Below, in pieces: positions 19,883 to 31,316 of a DNA stretch of 64,000 nt. The notes under the pieces are model-generated. The model was not told the DNA's origin. It ran no database searches and was given only the letters and a program-made list of their open reading frames with translations. The position numbers were made by a program, and so were the translations under genes. Every line of letters starts with the position of its first letter. The first letter of the stretch is position 1. The DNA lies in contig NZ_QHCS01000001.1 of NCBI RefSeq assembly GCF_003545875.1, forward strand, positions 434,001 to 498,000, given 5' to 3'. This DNA is from Leptospira stimsonii (GTDB lineage Bacteria > Spirochaetota > Leptospiria > Leptospirales > Leptospiraceae).

Positions 19883-21328
19883 ATGTTGAGAAAATCTTTC
19901 GTTCCGCTTATGATTTTTTGTTCATTGTCCTGGGGATGTCCCGTTGATAAAGACAAAGATAAAACATCGGAAAATATAAATCTTCTTCTCGGTTTGTATG
20001 CTTTTAACGAAGCGCTCTATCATTGCGAACCTTCTGAAAATTTGAGAACTTCGGGAGCGGCTCCTAACTTCAGCGTAACGTCCTCCAACTTAAGTCAAGT
20101 ATTGTTAACCGAAACGAACGCTTACGCGGATGGCGGAACGGCGTATCTGACGGGTACCGTAAATTTTGCGGGTCTTGGTAAAAACAATCCGGTAGGAATC
20201 GTTTATGCCGAACAGAATCACGCATTTGCTTCAAATGCAAATCGATTTATCTATCCTTTATGGGAGAATTCCAATCGCAATTTGATTCAAGACAACGGCA
20301 AAAGTGAAGCGGCAGGATCTCGTTCCGTTACGACTGCATTTCCGATCGGGGCGACTCCGAGTTATTACGCGCCGAGCGCAGGTTATAATAACTTCGGAAG
20401 TAATATCTTAGGGGTGGATTTTATATTACCCGCAATCCCAAGCCCGTCTATCCCCACTCGTAGAGTTACGAATAATACTCCACAAACTTGCGAAGAATAT
20501 AAATTCCGCGCGGAACCGAACGGAATTTTCGGAAGTGCAAATTCTGGCTTATCGAAGATTTGGCAATCTCGAAAGAAATTGAATATCAACTTGATCTTTG
20601 TTCCGAATACAGTAGCAACACCTTCCACTGTTGGCATGGCTACGATGATTCAGACTCTAAAGGATATCTATGCACAAGACACGGTAAAGATCGACGTAAC
20701 TGTAACCGCCGTCGTTGCTACCGGAGCGGACGCGAACTTTCTGAATATCGCAAATATCTCCGATGATTTCGGTGATGTTGCGGGTTCCTTGGGGACGTTA
20801 TATAAAACGAACCCGGCCGGCTCTCAAGATCCGAATTCATTGAATATTTACGTAACGAGAAGTTATACTATTTCTAGCAGTGCGCCGGCCGGAATTTTAG
20901 GAATCTCTTCCGGTATTCCGGGAATCCCGATCACGGGAACACCGAAATCGGGAATGATCGTATTTATTGAAAATCATAGAACCGCGACCGGTTGTGGAGG
21001 TGTTGGAGCAGATTTGATCTGCGCCGCGGATCAAGTCTTTTTAGCGAAGACAATCGCACACGAAGGCGCTCACTATTTAGGATTGTATCATCCGGTGGAG
21101 AAGGACGTTGTCAAAGGACGTTATTCTCTCGATCCGTTGCCGGAAACCCCTGAATGCCAGGATCAAAATGGAAACAATCTCGTCGGTTTAGGAGAATGTT
21201 TGGGAACCGGTTTTTACAATAGCGGGGGACTCAATCTTATGTTCTGGGCTGGAAATCCAACGATCAATCAAACACAACTCACAGGGGAACAAGGTTGGGT
21301 GCTTCGCTCGCATCCGTTGGTGTACTAA
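19883..21328 (+). CDS. Exported metzincin-type metalloprotease, putative lipoprotein
   Basis: The 481-residue protein begins with a lipoprotein-like signal (SLSWGC, Cys19). Near the C terminus it has a complete metzincin zinc site, HEGAHYLGLYH, with ligands His393, His397 and His403 and catalytic Glu394. A possible Met-turn follows in LNLMFWAG. Cysteine pairs near the catalytic domain (TGCGG, DLICAA, TPECQD, GECLG) suggest disulfides. The N-terminal half (about 40-230) is a Ser/Thr/Asn-rich beta-type domain without a family I recognise. Being exported and lipid-anchored, it would face the periplasm or cell surface. It is directly followed by another exported-protein gene. Confidence 0.8.
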   Translation: MLRKSFVPLMIFCSLSWGCPVDKDKDKTSENINLLLGLYAFNEALYHCEPSENLRTSGAAPNFSVTSSNLSQVLLTETNAYADGGTAYLTGTVNFAGLGKNNPVGIVYAEQNHAFASNANRFIYPLWENSNRNLIQDNGKSEAAGSRSVTTAFPIGATPSYYAPSAGYNNFGSNILGVDFILPAIPSPSIPTRRVTNNTPQTCEEYKFRAEPNGIFGSANSGLSKIWQSRKKLNINLIFVPNTVATPSTVGMATMIQTLKDIYAQDTVKIDVTVTAVVATGADANFLNIANISDDFGDVAGSLGTLYKTNPAGSQDPNSLNIYVTRSYTISSSAPAGILGISSGIPGIPITGTPKSGMIVFIENHRTATGCGGVGADLICAADQVFLAKTIAHEGAHYLGLYHPVEKDVVKGRYSLDPLPETPECQDQNGNNLVGLGECLGTGFYNSGGLNLMFWAGNPTINQTQLTGEQGWVLRSHPLVY

Positions 21329-21329
21329 G

Positions 21330-21935
21330 ATGAAAGATAAAAAGAATAGAATGAAAGTAAGAATAGGAAATCTCCTTTTTTCGAGCTTGTTCGTTTCCCT
21401 TTGCGCGGTGTCGGCAATCAACGCGGATCCTCTCAATCCGGATCAATACGAAAAGATTAAATCAGTCGTATTGCAAACCGGCCATATCGATAGGGAGACG
21501 CTCGTCAAAGAAGTTTACGCTATTAACCCAAATCCTCAAGAATATCTGATTGCGATTTCCAAAGAACCCGGGCTACGAGTTTACGCACTTTCACAGATAA
21601 ACGATGTAATCGCAGACTTCGGCGGTAATTCTGCGAAGACTTATTTAGAATCGACGATTTCAAACGAGAATTCTCATCCTTCCATCCGAGGCGCGGCGGC
21701 ATTCGCATACGGAAAATCGTACTATTCTTTGGATAAAACTCGGACGGAAAATTTTTTAAAACAATATGAAAATCACAGCGGAATCGGAAATTCGATTCAA
21801 AATACGTTGAAAGATCTTAAGACCGGAAAAATAAGCTCGGTGAGATTTTCAGATCGTTTGAAAAAAACAAATTTTGAAAGTATAAAGGATAAGAATCTTC
21901 GTAAGCCGGATTCCAATCATAAAAAGACAGATTGA
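21330..21935 (+). CDS. Hypothetical exported helical-repeat protein
   Basis: This 201-residue protein has an N-terminal signal (LLFSSLFVSLCAVSA, cut near INA/D). The body resembles short HEAT-type helical repeats (PGLRVYALSQINDVIADF, SIRGAAAFAYGKS). The C terminus is Lys/Asp-rich and probably disordered. The ATG at 21330 lies one nt after the metalloprotease stop, so coupling is likely; an alternative ATG at 21351 would leave a shorter, equally good signal peptide. Neither has a clear ribosome-binding site. No function can be assigned beyond a likely partnership with the upstream protease. Confidence 0.7.
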   Translation: MKDKKNRMKVRIGNLLFSSLFVSLCAVSAINADPLNPDQYEKIKSVVLQTGHIDRETLVKEVYAINPNPQEYLIAISKEPGLRVYALSQINDVIADFGGNSAKTYLESTISNENSHPSIRGAAAFAYGKSYYSLDKTRTENFLKQYENHSGIGNSIQNTLKDLKTGKISSVRFSDRLKKTNFESIKDKNLRKPDSNHKKTD

Positions 21936-21950
21936 TTTGCGAGAAACAAA

Positions 21951-21997
21951 TTCTCCTTAGAGGAAAGGTTTACCGAAAACCACCTTTTCAAGGAGAA
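21951..21997. terminator. Hairpin between convergent genes
   Basis: TTCTCCTT (21951-21958) pairs with AAGGAGAA (21990-21997), and inside it AAAGGT (21964-21969) pairs with ACCTTT (21982-21987). It sits between two convergent stop codons and could end transcription from either side, though it lacks a long T run. Confidence 0.45.
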
Positions 21998-22665
21998 GAA
22001 TCGTTAGATGTCGTTGTTTGTCTGCAAACGCCTTTTTCTTTCCAGTCTAATTTCCACTCCGTCGCGGAATCATCCTTAAGTAGGCGAACGATGAAATTCG
22101 TGCAGGAATAGCGGACGGTATTGTCTACGGAAACTTCGTAGTCTCCTGAATATCGAAACCACTGAACATCCAAATCAATTCCGGAAATCGCTTCACCTAT
22201 TTTCAAATTCTCGATCGTTTTTCCTTTCCATCGATCTTGGAGAAGATTTTCTTCGATCAATCGGAGAACAGTTTCCCTATCAGGAGATTCTTTTCCTGGA
22301 TCTGATAAAATTATATTTTTTCCAAAACCTAATTCGGCAAAAAGCCAACCTTTTGTACGAACAAAAATATAATTTGCGCCGACCTCGGTTCTCGTAACGC
22401 TTCCGTCTTTTCTTTTTGTGGTTACTAAAAATGGAAATTTGTAAAGTATATCTGCGTTGGATTTCGGCTCATCCTTTTCGATAAGAACCGGTTCTCCATT
22501 ACTTTCGATCGATTGGATTTTATCGCCGAGATTTTTTTTTGACCAATGAATCTGAACGTCTTTTTTGGCTCTTTCTTCGTCGGGCGGGCCGGCTAATTGT
22601 GCGCTCAACAAAGTGGGTATCAGAATGAGCAAAGCAATTCCTGCTAACGCGAAGACCTTTTTCAT
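21988..22665 (-). CDS. Hypothetical exported protein
   Basis: The 225-residue protein has a clear signal peptide (ALAGIALLILIPTLLSA, cut before QLAGPP). The mature region is mixed alpha/beta with no recognised family. Two cysteines near the end (YSCTNF, GVCRQT) may form a disulfide. It is transcribed opposite to the helical-repeat gene before it and divergently from sixA. Confidence 0.75.
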   Translation of the reverse strand: MKKVFALAGIALLILIPTLLSAQLAGPPDEERAKKDVQIHWSKKNLGDKIQSIESNGEPVLIEKDEPKSNADILYKFPFLVTTKRKDGSVTRTEVGANYIFVRTKGWLFAELGFGKNIILSDPGKESPDRETVLRLIEENLLQDRWKGKTIENLKIGEAISGIDLDVQWFRYSGDYEVSVDNTVRYSCTNFIVRLLKDDSATEWKLDWKEKGVCRQTTTSNDSSP

Positions 22666-22749
22666 AGCACCATAATTAAAGAGATCTTTTACCTCTTGTC
22701 AATGAATTTAAAGTTGACCTGAGAAGCGGAAAACGAGAGACAAAGTTCG

Positions 22750-23259
22750 TTGAAACAAATTCATTTAATCAGACACGCAAAATCAGATTGGGAATCCGAA
22801 TTCAAGTCGGACAGAGAGAGACCTCTTTCGGAAAGAGGAAGGAAAAACGCTCGATCTCTTCGGAAGTATTTGGAGAGAATCGAATTCAAAACGGATTTGT
22901 TTTTAGTTTCGGATTCGAAAAGGACATTGGACACGTATAAAATTCTTACAAAAAATAAGAATGTCTCTTCCGAGCTCAAAGTAACCGAAGAATTGTACGA
23001 GTCTGATAGCGAAGATATCTTAGTTAAACTCAGAGAATTGAATTCTAGTCTTGAGAGTGTGGCATTGTTGGGTCATAATCCTGGAATCGAAGAAATTGCA
23101 AATCGTTTGATCCGAGGGAACGAAGACTTGTCCTTATCGGAATCGATTCTCTTTAAATTCCCAACCTCCGGATTCTTGAGTATACATGCCGATATACACT
23201 CGTGGAAAGAGCTCAGTAAGATACCGGGCAAGATAATTCGATTTTGGATTCCGGGATGA
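22750..23259 (+). CDS. sixA: SixA-type phosphohistidine phosphatase
   Basis: This 169-residue histidine-phosphatase superfamily protein carries the catalytic LIRHAKSDWE motif at residues 5-14, a second Arg in SDSKRTLDTY, and the second catalytic His in LLGHNPGIEE. SixA-type enzymes remove phosphate from phosphohistidine in signalling or phosphotransfer proteins. Translation starts at TTG 22750. The stop overlaps the next gene by ATGA, which suggests coupled translation with hpt. Confidence 0.88.
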   Translation: MKQIHLIRHAKSDWESEFKSDRERPLSERGRKNARSLRKYLERIEFKTDLFLVSDSKRTLDTYKILTKNKNVSSELKVTEELYESDSEDILVKLRELNSSLESVALLGHNPGIEEIANRLIRGNEDLSLSESILFKFPTSGFLSIHADIHSWKELSKIPGKIIRFWIPG

Positions 23260-23801
23260 ACAAAAAAAATTCGGACATTCTCCACCCTCGTTTTTCTCAG
23301 GAAGAAATCTCGAAGAGAGTAAAATCCTTAGCGTCCGAGATCGCAAAAGATTATAAAAAACTGAATCCCGTTTTTATCTGCGTATTAAAAGGCGGAGTTT
23401 ACTTTTTCTCCGATTTAACGAAAGAGATTCCTTTTTCAGTGGAGATTGATTTTGTTCAGGCAAGGTCGTATTCGGGAACCGTTTCCACGGGCAAAATCGA
23501 TTTGTTAAAAGATATCAACACCGACCTTTCCGATCGCCACGTAATTCTCGTCGAAGATATTTTAGATACGGGGTTTACTTTGCAATATCTGGTGAGACAC
23601 ATCTTTACGAGAAATCCGGCGAGTCTGGAAATCGTTACTCTTCTTTTAAAGGAAAGAAAAAATATCCTCGAATTTCCGGTGAAATACGTCGGCTGGAGAA
23701 TTCCGGATGAATTTGTGGTCGGTTACGGTCTCGATTTTGATGGGAAATATCGGAACCTTCCGGACATCCATGTTCTGGAACCGGCCGACTTTTCAGTTTA
23801 A
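23256..23801 (+). CDS. hpt: Hypoxanthine phosphoribosyltransferase
   Basis: This purine-salvage enzyme joins hypoxanthine or guanine to PRPP. The PRPP-binding motif is VILVEDILDTGFTL; the N-terminal LKGGVYFFSDL loop and YVGWRIPDEFVVGYGLDFD near the end are typical of the family. The start is taken at ATG 23256, which forms an ATGA overlap with sixA; an upstream in-frame TTG would add only four residues. Length is 181 residues, normal for the family. Confidence 0.92.
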   Translation: MNKKNSDILHPRFSQEEISKRVKSLASEIAKDYKKLNPVFICVLKGGVYFFSDLTKEIPFSVEIDFVQARSYSGTVSTGKIDLLKDINTDLSDRHVILVEDILDTGFTLQYLVRHIFTRNPASLEIVTLLLKERKNILEFPVKYVGWRIPDEFVVGYGLDFDGKYRNLPDIHVLEPADFSV

Positions 23802-24110
23802 ACAAATGTTTCACTGCTATCAATTTCAGAGAACTGATTTGTTTTTTTGCGAAATTCCTTTTTTCATAGAAGTAAGAACGGGAGAAAAGATAAATCCGTT
23901 TTTTGATTTCAAGATTTTGTGATACGCATAAAAAAAATGTTTTTTACTAAGGGAATCTTCTTTAGTTTAGCAAGTAGAAGCTTTTTATAAGTTTCTGCCG
24001 TTCGCTTATAAGAAACCAGAGATAGAATGCTCGTCAGTTCCCGCTTTGTTCGGGGCTTATGCGTCGGGTTTCCCAAAAAAAGAAATTAGAATTTAGGACG
24101 AACTGTATAT
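23802..24110. other. Intergenic, nothing recognised
   Basis: This 309-nt AT-rich gap lies between hpt and the antiporter gene. It contains two copies of the self-complementary octamer CTTATAAG-like sequence near 23986 and 24005, but I see no clear terminator, promoter or RNA. Confidence 0.4.
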
Positions 24111-25874
<1,764 letters not shown>

Positions 25875-25875
25875 A

Positions 25876-26079
25876 GTGGTCCGTTCGCCGTGCAATAAGA
25901 TCTGCTCGATGGACTTTGAAACGGGTTTTTGTGAGGGTTGTTTCCGAACGATCGAAGAAATCGGAAATTGGTCTCGTTATTCCGACTTGGAAAGGGAGAA
26001 TCTTTTTTTAACCATTCAAACTAGGAAGGAAGATATTCTTTCCAAGAAAAAATATATTAAAAAAGAATTCCGAGTTTAA
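25876..26079 (+). CDS. DUF1289 family small cysteine protein
   Basis: This 67-residue protein has the DUF1289 pattern PCNKICSMD...CEGCFRTIEEIGNW: four cysteines, with Arg-Thr after the last. These small proteins are probably metal-binding; their role is unknown. The GTG at 25876, one nt after the antiporter stop, is preferred because family members begin just before the PC motif. A TTG at 25846 would overlap the antiporter gene and add ten residues. Confidence 0.8.
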   Translation: MVRSPCNKICSMDFETGFCEGCFRTIEEIGNWSRYSDLERENLFLTIQTRKEDILSKKKYIKKEFRV

Positions 26080-26199
26080 AATTTCGTTTTCCCTTAATTT
26101 TCTAACTTGATTGTTTTTCCGACGTATGGAGATCGATCGTAAAAACTTCTTAAGACCGGACTTCCAGTCCCTTTACAAGTAAAATAAGGCGGGATCGTC

Positions 26200-27411
26200 C
26201 TAACAAAATACTTTATAATTTTCTAATGTTTTTTCCGCGGCGATTTTCCAGGAAAATTTCTTTACATTCTTATTTCCTTTTGGAATCAGAGAACTTATTT
26301 CTTTCGGACTTTTTATAAAACGATTTAGAAGAATTTCCAATTCTTTCGGTTGATCCGGAGAAAAATAAAGAACGCTCTCTTGCAACATCTCGGGCATAGC
26401 CGTCGCGTTAGAAGAAAAGACGGGGCAACCGCAAGCTTGCGCTTCCAGCGGAGGAAATCCAAAACCTTCGTATTTGGAAGGAAAGATCAGAACACCCGCG
26501 CAAGAATAAAGACAACGAAGTTCCTCTAAGGAAAGTTTTTGCATAGGGAGAATTCTACTTTCATAACCTTCAACGTCGAACTTTAGATATTCGGGAATTT
26601 TTCCCGAGGCTCCGCCAAGGACCCAGTTTGATTTTAGAGCTTTCGAGTCCCAAAACAATTTTAAAATGTTTAAGACAAAGTTTAGATTCTTGTGACCTTT
26701 CCCGATTCCAACGCTCAGCAAATATCCTTCTTTGAGTTTGTATTTTTTTAAGAATTTCTTTTTCTCCTCGGAAGTCGCCGGAAAAAAAACGGTTTCATCG
26801 ATTCCATTCGGGATCACTTGAATCTTATCTTTCGAAAAATGAAAAACGGATTCTATATCCTTCGCCGTGTATTCCGAAACGGAAACGACCTTTTTTGAAA
26901 AGGCCCGAATCAATCGAAAGATAACTTGTAAATAAATTCTTTTTGCGAAACTCGAATGAAATTCTTTCATACGAAAAGGAATGATATCGTGAATCGTAAC
27001 GATCGATTTCGAAAGATAACGGAGAGGTGCGTTAAAATGAGGAATGTCCAGGAGATTCATTTCTTTCATCAAAGGATGTCCGAAAAATTCCCTCAAAGAA
27101 TAGATCGGAACATCATAGGAAATTACTGGAAAAGAATCGGTTTCTTTTTTTTTGAGTCGAGAGTCGGAGGTTGCGATGTTCGTTCCCTCTTTCTCCCAAC
27201 TTGAAAAATCATGGCAGGAAATTCCTTCCTCTTGGATTGTTTCTCGATTTCCAAAAAGGTAGATTTGAATGTTCTCTTTCTCGGCTAAAGGTCCGATGTT
27301 CTTTAAGATCCCTCGAATTCTCATCCCGATGCCGGAATGCGCAATCATACGGGCGTCTAACCCGATCTTTACGGGTCGATTTCGTTTTGTCAGGAAATTC
27401 TCAACGCTCAT
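26200..27411 (-). CDS. Glycosyltransferase family 4 (GT-B fold)
   Basis: This cytoplasmic or membrane-associated glycosyltransferase transfers sugar from a nucleotide donor. The C-terminal donor-binding domain shows LLSVGIGKGHKNL, CLYSCAGVLIFPSKYEGFGFPPLEAQACGCPV and the conserved Glu of the E-x7-E motif. The N-terminal domain starts IGLDARMIAHSGIG. The frame is open upstream to a TTG at 27555, but the ATG at 27409-27411 places the start directly before the fold and is chosen; the ribosome-binding site is weak. Acceptor unknown; it stands alone, not in an O-antigen cluster. Confidence 0.85.
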   Translation of the reverse strand: MSVENFLTKRNRPVKIGLDARMIAHSGIGMRIRGILKNIGPLAEKENIQIYLFGNRETIQEEGISCHDFSSWEKEGTNIATSDSRLKKKETDSFPVISYDVPIYSLREFFGHPLMKEMNLLDIPHFNAPLRYLSKSIVTIHDIIPFRMKEFHSSFAKRIYLQVIFRLIRAFSKKVVSVSEYTAKDIESVFHFSKDKIQVIPNGIDETVFFPATSEEKKKFLKKYKLKEGYLLSVGIGKGHKNLNFVLNILKLFWDSKALKSNWVLGGASGKIPEYLKFDVEGYESRILPMQKLSLEELRCLYSCAGVLIFPSKYEGFGFPPLEAQACGCPVFSSNATAMPEMLQESVLYFSPDQPKELEILLNRFIKSPKEISSLIPKGNKNVKKFSWKIAAEKTLENYKVFC

Positions 27412-27435
27412 GAAAGGACAGAATCGCTTGCGGTG

Positions 27436-27473
<38 letters not shown>

Positions 27474-27602
27474 TATAGCCTCTTTTGAGAATGGGAATGT
27501 TCTCTCTTTGGATTCTAAAAAAATTTACCGAATTCGTCCGAATAGAATCTAACAAGAGGCCCCTTATCCAATCTTGGAAAATATAACTGAAGAGAGTTTA
27601 AA

Positions 27603-28154
<552 letters not shown>

Positions 28155-28162
28155 GTAACGAG

Positions 28163-28205
28163 ACCTCCTCTTTAAAAAATTTTGAGAGGAGGTTTCTCTT
28201 TCGTT
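28163..28205 (+). terminator. Intrinsic terminator after folE
   Basis: ACCTCCTCT (28163-28171) pairs with AGAGGAGGT at about 28185-28193, and a T-rich run follows. It separates folE from acs and lies inside the false upstream extension of the acs frame. Confidence 0.75.
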
Positions 28206-28268
28206 TTTCTGCAATTTGGTAGACAGAGAAAAAAAAAGAAACATTCTATACCGAATCTGGAGGAAGTC

Positions 28269-30233
28269 ATGGCAAAAGAACGGATCGTTCCCCCGTCGGC
28301 AGATTTCAAAAAAAAAGCTAACCTCAGTCTCAAAGATTATAAATCACTCTATAAAGAATCGATCGAAAACCCGAACAAGTTTTGGGGAAGAGAAGCCAAC
28401 CGTCTTACTTGGTTCAAGAAGTGGAGCAAGGTTCTCAGTCACGATTTTAAAAACGCAAAAGTAGAATGGTTCAAGGGTGGCAAACTCAACGTTTCCTACA
28501 ATTGTCTAGACCGGTATATCGATACTCCTCACAAAAACAAAGCCGCCTTGATCTGGGAAGGGGACAGTCCTTCCGAATCCAGAGTTCTTACGTATTACGA
28601 TCTTTACAGAGAAGTGAATCGTTTCGCAAACGTTTTGAAAAAGTATGGAGTGAAAAAGGGAGATCGAGTTTTGGTTTATCTTCCGATGATTCCGGAATTA
28701 GCCATTACGATTCTTGCATGTTCTCGTATCGGTGCGATTCATTCCGTCGTATTCGGAGGTTTTTCACCGGAAGCCCTTCAGAGTAGAATCGACGACTGCA
28801 AACCGAAATTGATCGTGACCGCCGACGGAGGTTATCGTGGCGGAAAGCCGGTGGAACTCAAAAAGAATGTGGATGTCGCGATCAGCGCCGCAAAGGAAAA
28901 GGTAAAGAACGTAATCGTGGTTCGAAGAACCGGAAATGAATCCGGTCTGGTTTGGAAAGACGGCCAAGACCACTGGTATCATTTTTTGATGAACGATCCG
29001 GACCTACCCGAATATTGTAAACCGGAGCCGATGGACGCGGAAGATCCTCTCTTTATTCTTTATACCTCGGGATCCACTGGAAAGCCGAAAGGAGTTTTGC
29101 ATACTACGGGCGGTTATCTTCTCGGCGCGAATCTATCCTTTCATTATGTATTCGATATCAAACCAGAGGATACGTATTGGTGTACTGCGGATATCGGATG
29201 GGTGACCGGTCATTCTTATCTTGTTTATGGACCACTTTCCAACGGAGCGTCTTCCGTGATGTTCGAAGGAGTTCCTTCTTATCCGGATGCGGGAAGATTT
29301 TGGGACGTGATCGACAAATATGGAGTGAACGTTTTTTACACGGCTCCGACTGCAATTCGTGCCTTGATGAGAGAAGGATTGGAGCCTATTAAAAAAAGAA
29401 ATCTGAGCTCACTTCGTCTCCTCGGTTCCGTAGGGGAGCCGATCAATCCGGAAGCTTGGGAATGGTATTATAAGAATATCGGAAAGAGTCGTTGTCCGAT
29501 TGTGGACACTTGGTGGCAAACGGAGACCGGGTCGATCATGATCACCGCGCTTCCCGGAGCCATTCCTCAAAAACCCGGATCGGCGACTTTGCCGTTCTTC
29601 GGAGTGCAACCGGTTCTTGTAGACAACGAAGGAAAGGAACTCACAGACAAAGGAGAAGTTTCCGGAAATCTTTGTATCAAAGGTCCTTGGCCTTCGATCA
29701 TGCGAGGTGTTTACGGAGATTCCAAGAGATTCTTCGATACGTATTTTTCCCAATTCAAAGGTTACTATTTTACCGGCGACGGAGCGAGAAGAGACAAAGA
29801 CGGTTACTATTGGATCACGGGAAGAGTGGACGACGTGATCAACGTTTCCGGTCATAGAATCGGAAGCGCGGAAGTTGAAAGCGCTCTTGTTGAAAACAAA
29901 TCCGTAGCCGAAGCCGCAGTGGTAGGATTTCCTCACGATATCAAGGGTCAGGGAATTTACGCATACGTCACCGTGAAAGAAGGCGTTATCACAAACGACG
30001 AACTCAAAAAAGAACTCGTAGCGACAGTCGAAAAAGTCATTGGGAAAATCGCGAGGCCGGACGTAATTCATTGGGCGCCCGGACTTCCGAAAACACGCTC
30101 TGGAAAAATTATGAGAAGAATATTGAGAAAGATTGCTTCCGCAGAATTTGAGGGACTCGGAGACACTTCGACTCTCGCAGATCCGTCCGTAGTACAGAAG
30201 TTAATCGACGATAAAAAAGAATTCCATAGCTAA
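28269..30233 (+). CDS. acs: Acetyl-CoA synthetase
   Basis: This 654-residue AMP-forming enzyme makes acetyl-CoA from acetate, ATP and CoA. The adenylate motif is YTSGSTGKPKGVLHTTGGY, followed by WWQTETGS. The hinge region is YYFTGDGARRDKDGYYW and GRVDDVINVSGHRIG, and the acetylation-regulated Lys lies in LPKTRSGKIMRRILRK. The length equals that of standard Acs. The ATG at 28269 is preceded by GGAGGAAG; the longer frame from 28182 would begin inside the folE terminator. A BtuF-like gene follows 11 nt after the stop. Confidence 0.96.
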   Translation: MAKERIVPPSADFKKKANLSLKDYKSLYKESIENPNKFWGREANRLTWFKKWSKVLSHDFKNAKVEWFKGGKLNVSYNCLDRYIDTPHKNKAALIWEGDSPSESRVLTYYDLYREVNRFANVLKKYGVKKGDRVLVYLPMIPELAITILACSRIGAIHSVVFGGFSPEALQSRIDDCKPKLIVTADGGYRGGKPVELKKNVDVAISAAKEKVKNVIVVRRTGNESGLVWKDGQDHWYHFLMNDPDLPEYCKPEPMDAEDPLFILYTSGSTGKPKGVLHTTGGYLLGANLSFHYVFDIKPEDTYWCTADIGWVTGHSYLVYGPLSNGASSVMFEGVPSYPDAGRFWDVIDKYGVNVFYTAPTAIRALMREGLEPIKKRNLSSLRLLGSVGEPINPEAWEWYYKNIGKSRCPIVDTWWQTETGSIMITALPGAIPQKPGSATLPFFGVQPVLVDNEGKELTDKGEVSGNLCIKGPWPSIMRGVYGDSKRFFDTYFSQFKGYYFTGDGARRDKDGYYWITGRVDDVINVSGHRIGSAEVESALVENKSVAEAAVVGFPHDIKGQGIYAYVTVKEGVITNDELKKELVATVEKVIGKIARPDVIHWAPGLPKTRSGKIMRRILRKIASAEFEGLGDTSTLADPSVVQKLIDDKKEFHS

Positions 30234-30244
30234 GGAAAAAGAAT

Positions 30245-31018
30245 CTGATCGGACCGAAAAGAATCATCTGCCTTACTGAAGAAACGACTGAGTTATTTTA
30301 TCTTTTGGGGGAACAAGATCGTATCGTCGGAATCTCGGCGTATACGGTCCGCCCTCTTCGTGCGAAGACGGAAAAACCAAAAGTCTCGGCTTTTATCAAT
30401 GGAAACGTCAAGAAGATAAAGGATCTAAAACCCGACCTCGTGATTGGATTCTCCGATATACAAGCGAATCTCGCGAAAGAGTTAATATCGGAAGGATTGA
30501 ATGTACTTGTCACGAATCAAAGATCGATAACCGAAATTTTGGAAGCGATGCTTTTGTTCGGATCCATCATTGGGAAAACAAAAGAGACCGAAGTTTTGAT
30601 CGAAGGTTGGAAAAAGAAGTTAGAAAGAATCCAAATGGAGAATCGAACGGAAAACCCTCCGCGTGTATTTTTTCAAGAATGGGATGAGCCGATCATCACT
30701 GGAATTTCTTGGGTCGGGGAATTGATCGAAATCGCCGGAGGACAAGATTGTTTTGACGATCTCAGAAATAAATCCATGGCGAGTGAAAGAATCGTTTCTT
30801 CGCAAGAGGTCGCAAAAAAGAATCCGGATATTTACCTCGGTTCCTGGTGCGGAAAACCGGTAAACTTTGATTGGGTCCAAACCCATCCTGACTGGCAGAA
30901 TACGAACGCGATTCAAAATCAAAAAATTTTTGAATTAGATCCTTCGATCGTTCTTCAGCCTGGGCCAGCCCTTTTTGAAGAAGGGATCGATCAACTTGTA
31001 AGATACATTCATTCTTAG
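30245..31018 (+). CDS. BtuF-like metal/cobalamin-binding protein without signal peptide, probable CTG start
   Basis: This 258-codon protein of the helical-backbone periplasmic-binding fold (BtuF/TroA-like) has the hallmarks RIICLTEETTELFYLLG, DRIVGISAY, DLVIGFSDIQ and, near the end, DPSIVLQPGPAL. The first two family strands lie upstream of the first usual start codon (TTG 30305). An in-frame stop at 30227-30229 leaves only CTG at 30245 as a sensible start, with AAGGA eight nt before it. No signal peptide is possible, unlike true BtuF, so a cytoplasmic corrinoid- or metal-binding role is suggested. It sits 11 nt behind acs, presumably in one transcript. Confidence 0.72.
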   Translation: MIGPKRIICLTEETTELFYLLGEQDRIVGISAYTVRPLRAKTEKPKVSAFINGNVKKIKDLKPDLVIGFSDIQANLAKELISEGLNVLVTNQRSITEILEAMLLFGSIIGKTKETEVLIEGWKKKLERIQMENRTENPPRVFFQEWDEPIITGISWVGELIEIAGGQDCFDDLRNKSMASERIVSSQEVAKKNPDIYLGSWCGKPVNFDWVQTHPDWQNTNAIQNQKIFELDPSIVLQPGPALFEEGIDQLVRYIHS

Positions 31019-31316
31019 CGGAAGAATTTTCGTTCCTTTTGTTTGCGATCGTTTTCAATCTACAAATCTCCAAAACTTACCTTTTTCCAAAGATGGGAGC
31101 AAAGAAAAAACGACATTACCCTGCGACTTTACTTTGAAGCGGACTTAAAGTCCGTTTCAACAAATTTTCAGAAGAGATACGGTTTGTCGGAACAAATTCT
31201 CGCCATATTTTTTGATTGCAAAAGAATTGAAATGAACCTCGAAAACGTGTTCAAAAAAAACAAAAAAAGCAAGGATCGGGTTTTAAATAAAGATCCTTTG
31301 AGCTATTCTCTTTGAT
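31019..31316. other. Intergenic, promoter region of the Ada-like gene
   Basis: About 300 nt lie between the BtuF-like gene and the AraC-methyltransferase gene. A 90-residue open frame at 31043-31315 lacks a ribosome-binding site and protein-like composition, and I do not call it. I see no terminator. Confidence 0.4.

Noticed and set aside
29409..30071. 220-codon antisense frame inside acs
   Set aside because: A codon-bias shadow of acs; no family features or translation signals.
31043..31315. 90-codon frame upstream of the Ada-like gene
   Set aside because: No ribosome-binding site and no recognisable protein features; it would occupy the promoter.
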